A DNA stretch of 64,000 bases, taken from Amblyomma americanum. Its lineage: Eukaryota; Arthropoda; Arachnida; Ixodida; Ixodidae. Within the stretch, counting starts at the first letter, position 1, and every line of letters starts with the position of its first letter. Both the position numbers and the translations under genes were made by a program. Of this stretch, positions 56,491 through 64,000 are shown one piece after another. The notes under the pieces were generated by a model, which worked only from the letters and a program-made list of their open reading frames with translations, had not been told where the DNA came from and did no database searches. The stretch lies in NCBI RefSeq assembly GCF_052857255.1, contig NC_135498.1, forward strand, positions 86,066,639 to 86,130,638. Reading direction: 5' to 3'.

Positions 56491-57880
56491 GGTCGACACT
56501 TAAATACCCAGAATATGACATAATGACTTTATGTACAGGGGTGGCATCGTCCCTTCCTTCCGGTTCATAGTATCAGGTGTCGTCTGGATGAATGATGACT
56601 CAAGCAAAAGCCGTGCCGTCAGGTTTCGCTCTTTGGAAAGAATTGGGGCGTTGTCCCAGGCGATATCATGCGTTTTTTCGTGCGCGTGCTCGGCAATCGC
56701 ATTGGAAGCCACTTTGTGGTTATCAACATCGCGCTGATGCTCTTTCAATCTTCTGGGGAACTTTCCCGTTTCGCCTATGTAAACGTGGTTACAATCACCG
56801 CATGGGATTCGGTAGACAACGCCGGGAAAGCGGTTATCTGGCAGGGGGTCCTTGACATTCACCAGCATACTTCGAAGTTTGCTGGAAGGCACGTGTCCGA
56901 TGCGTAAGTTATATTTGGTGAAAATACGGGATAAAGCTTCGCTTATACCCCGTACATACGGAATTCCAGCAGTGGCGGTGAAAACCTTACGACTGGAAGA
57001 GCTCAATTGCAAAATATTTTTCTCGATCCCTTTCACAAAATGGTTGGGATAGCCGTTGGACGAAAGTTCTTGGCGTATCATTTGGAGTTCAGCTTGCAAA
57101 TCTTCCTTTTCTTTGCCGATTCGTGTCGCACGCCTCACCAAAGATGACACAACGGATCTTTTGTGATCAATCGGGTGATTCGAATTAAAGTCTCAGTACT
57201 TTTCTGTGTGCGTAGGTTTCCGGTATACTTTGAAGGAGAGTCCATCGCCCCTGCGTTGTACTAATACGTTGAGGAACGGGAGAATGCCTTGTTGCTCATA
57301 TTCGACCGTGAACTGTAGTCTCTGCTCGAAAGAATTTAATTGTTGTAATAACCGGGAGACGTCCTGTTTGCGTAGGATGCAAAAACAATCATCTGCGTAG
57401 CGGTAAAAAAGCTTGGGTTGAGGTGTGAATTTACTGAGGACTTCCGTTTCTAATGCTTCCATTACAATATTTGCGGTCGTTACGGAAATGGAGGCACCCA
57501 TGGCAGTGCCATGTGTCTGCGAGTAAAACTTTGAGCAATATGTAAAATGCGTATTGCTGAGGCAGAACCGTAGTAAATAGGAAAGGTCTGGGGACTTCAA
57601 ACGGAGTGCGTTCAGCGAGAGTGGTGCCCCTCTGCAAAAGCTCTTTGCACTTAGAGACGGCCATGCTGACTGGCACGCTGGTGAACAGTGACGTGACGTC
57701 GAAGGACACCATTATATCTTCTTCGTCCAGTTGTACGTTGCGCGCCTTTTCAACAAAGTCGCAGGAATTGGCCACATGTGTTGCGGTTCTACCGGCCAAG
57801 GGGCCTATTACACTGTGCAGGTAATTGAAAAGGCTGTAAAGTGGTGACCTGCTGAAATCCACGATGGGCCGCAACGGAAC

Positions 57881-58020
57881 AGGACTTGTCGGGCTAGTTG
57901 GTTGATCATAATGCAAAAAAGACGAACTGCGCAACAAGAACACGGACGAAAGGGAGGCAGACGTTAGTGTGTGTCTGCCTCCCTTTCGTCCGTGTTCTTG
58001 TTGCGCAGTTCGTCTTTTTT
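57881..58020 (-). mobile_element. 140-bp foldback PLE 3'-end insertion inside PLE-1
   Basis: The insert is flanked by the 11-bp CGCAACGGAAC at 57,870-57,880 and 58,021-58,031. It splits the PLE-1 frame between PLR and PIVDF. It contains a perfect inverted repeat with 48-bp arms (57,915-57,962 and 57,973-58,020) around a 10-nt centre, then GCATTATGATCAACCAACTA and GCCCGAC. The last part equals the 3' terminus of PLE-2. Confidence 0.9.
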
Positions 58021-58455
58021 CGCAACGGAACGCCTGGTTTGTGGATCTTGGGTAGCCCATAAATCGCAGGCGCGGAGTCGTTTGTGCACAGTAGTTGGTA
58101 GTATAACCTCTTCCTGTCCGGGGGCACGAACTTGAAGGTATCTGCCAGGAGCTCTTGTAGCTTCCTTTGAAGCACTCCAGTAGGGTCGCGCGCCAGGGCG
58201 GTATATGTTTATCGGTCCTCACGCAGGCCACACATTTTTTCCTCGTAGTCTGTCTTGTCTAGCAGCACAGTGGCGTTCCCTTTGTCGGCAGGTAGAACAA
58301 CAATACCACGGTTGCAGCGCAGATTCCTGATGGCTTCTTTCGGGACAGTTCCCCAGAAGATTGAAAGAGCATCAGCGCGATGTTGATAACCACAAAGTGG
58401 CTTCCAATGCGATTGCCGAGCACGCACAAGAAAAAACGCATGATATCGCCTAGCC

Positions 58456-58506
58456 ACCCCCTCTTTCTCCTTGACAGAGAAAATAAAGATTTGATTTGAT
58501 TTGGAT
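58456..58506 (+). mobile_element. 3' tail of a CR1/L2-like element
   Basis: CTTTCTCCTTGACAGAGAAA, then ATAAAGATTTG with a three-unit ATTTG repeat, looks like the terminal signature of a non-LTR element. It abuts the inverted 5' end of PLE-1 directly. Confidence 0.5.
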
Positions 58507-58956
58507 CCATTTGATCCGACGCCCTTCCGCAAACACTCTCCAGCAATTTAGGCTCGATGAACTAGATAAGCGTTGGCAGGAAGTACCGTAGTCGTCAGCA
58601 CGCCCGGCTGCGGGCCGAAAGTTGGCGGTACGAGTTTAATCGTGCTCAAAGATTTTTTTCATATCGAGCTGAAGAGCGTAACCGACGGTTGGACGGTATG
58701 ACGTCACTTCCGTTGTTGTGACTACCGGTTGGCGATGTAACGGACGGACGGACAAGATCTCGACAGGGAGCATGAGCCACTAAAGGCTTTCCCCTTGAAA
58801 AATGCAAGGGTCCGGTTTGAGCTCATTAAGTGTATCGTGTCCATCGCAAAAGAAGGAAGCGCAAGCGGGATCAGTGTTGTAAGGACTCTGCAATACTTCA
58901 GCTGAAAATCGTACAAAAGGCAGCGTCTTTCTAGTTAACGCAACTGGACGTTAATA

Positions 58957-59275
58957 TTGCCGCGATTCTTGGCAGTTTGTTTATTCTTCAAAATTGCCGG
59001 CACGCCGCTTTGTTTGAGATGCAAGACACGACCAGATTTATCTCAATTGATCTCATCCAGACACAGCTCATTTTACGTTGTCCCAGAATGTTCTAGTAAC
59101 TTTGCACGCTTTATCTCAAAAATTCGCTATCCACTTTAAATTGAGCACGGCCGACAACATCGGGCATTCTGTTCTACTGCCACCGAGCACGCTTGTTGCT
59201 GCGCCACCGCAGAGTGATTCAGTAGATTGTGGGCGCAAGTCAGCCCAAATAAAGAGTTTTGTCTAGACACCCTTT
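58957..59275 (+). repeat. LTR-like dispersed repeat, copy 2
   Basis: Counterpart of 36,090-36,500 in the opposite orientation. It ends with CAGCCCAAATAAAGAGTTTTG, a polyadenylation-type signal. Confidence 0.55.
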
Positions 59276-59339
59276 TCGCACTCTCTCTGCTCTAGGGACT
59301 GCAGTCACCACATCGCGGCAATATTAAAGAGTTCTTTAT

Positions 59340-62300
59340 TATGTGGACAGAATTCCCGAGATTTGATTGGCTATACTTGACGTAAGCACAATAGAGGATA
59401 TTTTAAATTGCGAAAGTGCGCTTTCCCGCATCACAGTCCTGCCCATTACTTTCCAGCTGTAATAAATCAAGAAGCCTTTTTTTTTGTTTGATTCTTCCAA
59501 AATACGTTTTGTACATTCTACTCAGACTTTTACCGCCTGTCCTCTATTCATCGCAGTTATCTTTTATTTAGAAGTCGGCCATCTTGTCATTGTCAACAAA
59601 ACAGTGACGCAGGTAACAAGAATCTGAACCACATAAACAACAACAAGAACACCTATTGGCCGCTGAGACTCCTAGACAATGAGGACAAAAGGAAAACAGC
59701 CTGCCGTTAGGAAATCAACAATAGATTTAGAAGGAGCCAGAGAGCATTGAATGTCGCTGACGTCGAGAGCCCAGCCGCAAGAATATGTACCACGGAGCGA
59801 AAATAAAATTTCCAGGGCCATTTGCAATAAACAGCTGAAAAGGCGTTGCGAGCAGACTACCGAGAATACCGAGAATACACGAGACGTACCGCTGACAGCA
59901 CTCCAGAAAACTACATGCGGTCAAAACAGCTGTCTAGGTTAGTGTTATTTGAGGGCAATTAACGCGGTGACATGTTGTTTTCACAATGATTCAGGTGGAA
60001 TCGACATAAAAATCTTTTTTCGCATATAACAGACCAACATAAACACAGCTCCAAATTGTAAAGATATCAGATTGGTTGTTTTATTTATTGCTGAAAAGGT
60101 GAATATGATATCGCCACTAAAAAATAAATTGGCGGTGGTTTAGCTGTGATTAACCCTGGAGTGACGCGATAGCTACAGCTGGCCGAGTAGAACTTGGGCA
60201 CGTGACCAGCCACGTGAAGAGCCACGGCGCCGCGCCTCCGGCAGATGCTCCACACCACATGACCAATCACGTGTCAGCGCCGCCAACCTGAAGGCTCGAA
60301 ATGCTACCTTATTGTAGCTATCAGTACAATATCTTGCAGCCCTTTTCTCAATAAAAAGCTGCTGGTGATGAAAGGTAGTCAGGCGTGAGTTTCTGAGAGC
60401 AAGGAGTTTTGACGTGTTCTGAACCAGTGCGCTTCGCGGGAGCATTAGGTGCATTTGCGCTACTCCCTGACTTGTCCGTTTCTGTTTATATGAGCCGGTA
60501 ACACGTGCGTTTCGAATGATGCAGTTATCGCCTGGAGAGGCTATGCAATATTTATAAAGTTAAGCGTAAAATTTTCGGCTGACACTATTTGGCAAGTAGT
60601 GTAAGAGAAAACGCGTAAAGGTTGAAAGATTTGGCTGCAATTTCCTTTCCTTTCCTTCATGTTGCAAAATGCATTTATTCTTCTGGTGACGGCAGTCGCC
60701 CTAATGAAAGGAATATGGACATTAGCTTTCGCACGACCATCATTACTAAAAGCCAAAAAAAGTGCAAATGAAACATCACATTATCAGAGCATCACTTCTC
60801 TGAGCTGAATTCATTGCTCCTCAAAAAGGCGGCATGGAAAATTGTGGTGAAAATGAAACAAAAGCTGAAGAGCGAGAATTACAGAAAAAGATTGCCCGTT
60901 CGGACATTTGTTGTGCATTAGGGCATGAATTGAAATGCCAGTCATGAGCAGGCACCCATTGACTAGCACTGACGTGCAAATATGGAATTTTCCTGCCTCT
61001 CGGCGTGGTTTAACTGCTCCAGAAACGAAAGTTCCAGATACGAAAATGGGGCGTCCTCCGGCAAATCGAAGATGTCTTCGTACAGCCAGCGCATGTCCTC
61101 GAGCTTCTTTTCGGCGGGACGTTGCTCCTTTTCTTTTTTTTTTCCTTTCGGCGAGTCAGCCCTGGTCAGCTTTATTTTGAGAGTATCTGTGCCTACAGCG
61201 CATTTTCACATTCCAGATGGGCCGGCCTCCTCGCCGTCTCCGGATGTCTGGTTGGGCTTGAACTTCTTGGAGGGCCAAGGCTCATCTACAAAGTTGAATA
61301 GACGAATAGTTAGAATCAAATGACGATTAGGTGCAGAACTGAGCTATGTGGCAGTATATTTTCATTATATGCAAGGAAGATAAGACAATCCTCACATCCA
61401 GTGCCTCGTCTCTGCGTCCATCGTTTGCTTCGTATTGACTACAACTATTACTCAATATATTAGCAGAGAGTTTCGCCGGCGATATCTGTGAATACGAACG
61501 GGCTGCAGTTGTGCGGCTAGAATACACATAAATTCTTTTTAACTTGCCGCCTTATAAATAAGGTATTTGCCGAAAGCACACCTAACACGAAACGCAGAGG
61601 TTAGCTTATAGGCGCCCAGTGTTCCACATCTGGGAACCGCTTCCGGCATGGACACAGCAGTAAGCTATTGACCACTTTGAACTGATACGCACTAAATATA
61701 GACACACCCACACAATTTAACAAAAAAGATAAGTGGGCGCCTGAGAACATGACGACTTCGATGAAGCCATGAGATTTTATTTTGAAAAGATAAATCAAAA
61801 ACAGAAAACAGGAGTTTTTTTGGAAATTAACAGATATCCAGAGCGCCACCGACACGTGCGCGCCCATGGTCAAGACCATTCTGCCGGAATAAGCACGAAT
61901 ACTCAAAAGGTCAGCGAGTCTTGCATGCCAGAGACAAAATTGTGTTAAACATAATCAGTATCCTGTCTGAGCCAGAATTTTTGCTAATTTATGCCGTATT
62001 GAATACTGCGCTTTTGGGGTCTTCTAAAGTCAAACCCCTCTATCCAGTGTAGCGCTCCCATAGTCGGACGGCACCATTAAATCTTAAACAAGTACAAAGA
62101 GCATAGAGACCGCTGCCCTTAACTACAAGTCACGTAAGCACACAGAGAACGCTGCTTAAAAATGGTGTTTCCGGAGCACATTTTGCAAGCAACACAGGAT
62201 GATCGCAACGGCTGTTGCGGAATGGATGGAATCGCTCTATAATTACACTTGAACCCGACTTTACGTGACACATCAGTCTCGGAATGCACCTAAACCGACA

Positions 62301-63420
62301 TTGTAAACAATGTTAAAAACCCGATACCAGGTTCCCTCCGCTACATTGTTCTTTCCGAAGTAGTCACTGACAATCTAGTGTTTAGAAGGCTATTACTCAC
62401 TTTCATTTTCCTCTCGGAGTCTTTTGGTAGTCTTGCGTTCCTTGTTGGAGTGGTTGCGAGTGGCGGATTTCTTGTCGGTGGCTTTGGCACCGCCCTTTTT
62501 CTTGCATTTGCCTCCTCCACCCACTTCTGGTTCGCTAGGGCTCATCCACGACCAATTTTAGAGGATGTTCCACAGCATCAGTTGTTTCCAGATGCCGAGG
62601 TCTTTGCGGCCCTTCTTGACTTGGGTCTTTGCGGCCCTTCTTCCTGACTTGGGCCAAAACGCTGTCCGCCTTCATATTCATAACCAATGGCGCTCGAATG
62701 TGCTCGGAAATAATAGATTCTGAAAGAATTCAGCAACTACCACCCAACTCTCTCTGCTTGAGCACCTCAAGTAAGGCATTAAAATTTTGGCGCTCTAAAC
62801 ATGTTTGGGAAAGGGTCGCTGGTGCTGAGTGTAATTCACGCCTTCACCAATGAGCTTTACCTGCAGTTCAAAAAGGCGAACTTCAGGTGGCAGATCAAGG
62901 AGATAAGAAGAAAAATGTGTGTAGTTTCTTACTGACCACTGGCACCAGATACCAGAGAGATTAAGGAAAGCTGACCCTACCTACTATTTTTGGAAGTGTA
63001 TGAATGGTGACCTTGTTCTGAGACCCTTTTTTTCCAGCAGCTTTTTCCCATCTTTTACAATGCCGCCGGCTGGTTGATGTTGAGAAGGAGTAAGTAGGAG
63101 GAGACTTCAGCTTTATTTGAAGGTGGGATATGAGATGCTCTTGGAAGCGAGCAGCATATTCATTCTGGAGCTTCAGAGACATTCGCACGAGCATGATAAT
63201 GATGCACCCGCAGCCGTTCGGAAAATTTTATGTGTGCTGGCAAGAGTTCCGGAATTTTGTTTTTTCATACTGGCATAGAATGATCACCAGGTTTTTGTAC
63301 CTCTGCATTGTGTACCTTATGTGTAAAAGTATCGTGCAAGAACATTACCTTCAGGAATGAATAATGCGCCACCGATGCCCAGTAAATGTCCGGCGCGCTA
63401 ATTGCCGCAGCCACTTTCTC
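59340..63420. repeat. Duplicon core module, copy 5
   Basis: Colinear with 655-5,560 and 18,110-21,900, and lacking the retroelement insert of copy 1. At about 60,125-60,330 it has instead a CACGTG-containing repeat segment not present at the same place in copy 1. Confidence 0.82.
60963..62675 (-). pseudogene. Copy 5 of the duplicated gene, two exons with in-frame stops
   Basis: Exon 1 (62,675-62,401) starts at the conserved ATG and ends ...GAGGAAAATGAAA before GTGAGT. It carries a duplicated GGCCGCAAAGACC block and an in-frame TAA where copy 1 has CAA. Its 3' half matches the family (GGGKCKKKGGAKATDKKSATR, KTTKRLREE). Exon 2 (61,285-60,963) opens DEPWPSKKFKPN and EEAGPSG, then has a TGA at 61,208-61,206 where copy 2 has TGG (Trp98). 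Beyond it the frame stays open with KIKLTRA, RPAEKKLEDM and WLYEDIFDLPED to a TAG. Decay by point changes with splice sites intact suggests fairly late loss of function. Confidence 0.75.
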
Positions 63421-63469
63421 TCAGTAATTCAGGCCTAAACAGACGCGATAGCGTTATCGAACTTAACAG

Positions 63470-63840
63470 GATATATGTACTTTAGCTGCAGAAACTGCTA
63501 CTGTTAGACATTCCACTAGTAGCTGCCTGGTGTTAGCCGACGCTTGTTCTTATGGCCTGTGGCTCGTAGGAGTTCTTTCACATAAAAAAGCAGGTGTTTT
63601 CTTGAGTTCTTTAGATATATAGTGCGTTTGCCTTGTAGTGCCGGGGGTTCTGTGTTTTGGGTTGCACACCCTCCTACGAGCTGATACATCTGATTGAAAA
63701 TTTGGGTTATGGAAGTATGGAGGCATGAGTAGAAAATTGGCTTTCTCGTTATCACCTAAAACAAGTAATCTTTTCAATGAGTCCAGTTGGCATGCGTAAT
63801 TGCGTAGAAAAAAGACGCTTGTATTTCTACCCATATAATA
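63470..63840 (+). repeat. Duplicon segment shared with 21.9-22.8 kb and 7.9-8.2 kb
   Basis: GCTGCCTGGTGTTAGC (63,522) pairs with GGCTGTCTGGTGTTATC at 21,960, and GGCATGCGTAATTGCGTAGAAA (63,789) with 22,702. The block probably continues beyond the window. Confidence 0.7.
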
Positions 63841-64000
63841 TTGTCATACAGTCTGTAGCTTCTATTTTGTCACTGATTTGCAGTTCCATTCAATTCATTC
63901 TCATGTTAAACACTGGATCGTTATCCGGACTAAACTGTCAGACTGCGCATGGACTTAGTCCCGCAGACGTTGAAATACCAGCGACAACCAGTATATATAG

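Larger units (their letters stand above)
56395..58455 (-). mobile_element. Penelope-like element 1 (PLE-1), nearly full coding but broken
   Basis: In order on the minus strand are: VVLPADKGNATVLLDKTDYE (58,300-58,230), AIYGLPKIHKPGVPLR (58,080-58,030), a 140-bp insertion, PIVDFSRSPLYSLFNYLHS, FDVTSLFTSVP, then after a one-base shift near 57,603 HGTAMGASIS and FYRYADDCF (catalytic YADD at 57,399-57,388). A single TGA at 57,190 separates this from the rest. The C-terminal frame (57,150-56,500) holds VVYRIPCGDCNHVYIGETGK, the GIY-YIG endonuclease. The RT uses the nick made by GIY-YIG to prime. With an insertion, a frameshift and a stop this copy cannot make a full protein. The outermost 5' part (58,340-58,455) is an inverted copy of 56,662-56,775. 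Confidence 0.9.

Noticed and set aside
56592..56855. Plus ORF sharing peptides with 58,209-58,532
   Set aside because: The shared peptide comes from reading an inverted duplication of the PLE-1 GIY-YIG region on its non-coding strand.

Overview
This is a eukaryotic, almost certainly ixodid-tick, genomic window. The clearest taxonomic marker is a complete tRNA-derived SINE of the tick Ruka type at 16,978-17,296 with an 11-bp target-site duplication. Further tRNA-like SINEs and many decayed retroelements fit the same picture. There are no rRNA genes, CRISPR arrays or bacterial operons. Most open frames are short and random. All calls were made by eye; no search was run.

Most of the window is a set of old, diverged segmental duplicates of one locus. 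At its core is a small two-exon gene on the minus strand, of a family I do not recognise. It encodes a lysine-rich, acidic, probably nuclear protein. Copy 2 (exons 20,876-21,089 and 19,418-19,731) is open across both exons and predicts 175 residues. Copy 3 (38,562-38,761) and copy 4 (52,759-53,029) show only a terminal exon. Copy 1 (about 4,722-4,985) keeps the first exon with a frameshift and has lost its terminal exon. Copy 5 (60,963-62,675) has both exons with in-frame stops. Splice sites and intron phase are conserved between copies.

The DNA around the genes is shared too: about 0.65-5.6 kb with 18.1-21.9 kb and 59.3-63.4 kb; 7.9-8.3 kb with 21.9-22.9 kb and 63.5-63.8 kb; and 27.2-29.8 kb with 41.7-45.3 kb. 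Segments of 8.5-11.4 kb match the last pair in inverted orientation. Each larger block carries copies of a roughly 300-bp MITE with long terminal inverted repeats. A 129-bp sequence is single-copy at 24.1 kb and 47.3 kb but has expanded to a 19-unit satellite at 12.0-14.4 kb. Every satellite unit contains a 16-bp-stem hairpin.

Mobile elements fill the rest. Two Penelope-like elements (PLEs) lie at 34.5-35.9 kb and 56.4-58.5 kb, with several extremely truncated PLE 3' ends, two of them folded back into hairpins. A MULE-type DNA transposon remnant occupies 29.8-32.5 kb. A 5'-truncated non-LTR element with a complete RNase H domain and target-site duplication lies at 43.1-44.2 kb. There are also RTE-like and CR1/L2-like fragments, one LTR with a primer-binding-site-like start at 9.5-10.3 kb, and five tRNA-derived SINE-like inserts.
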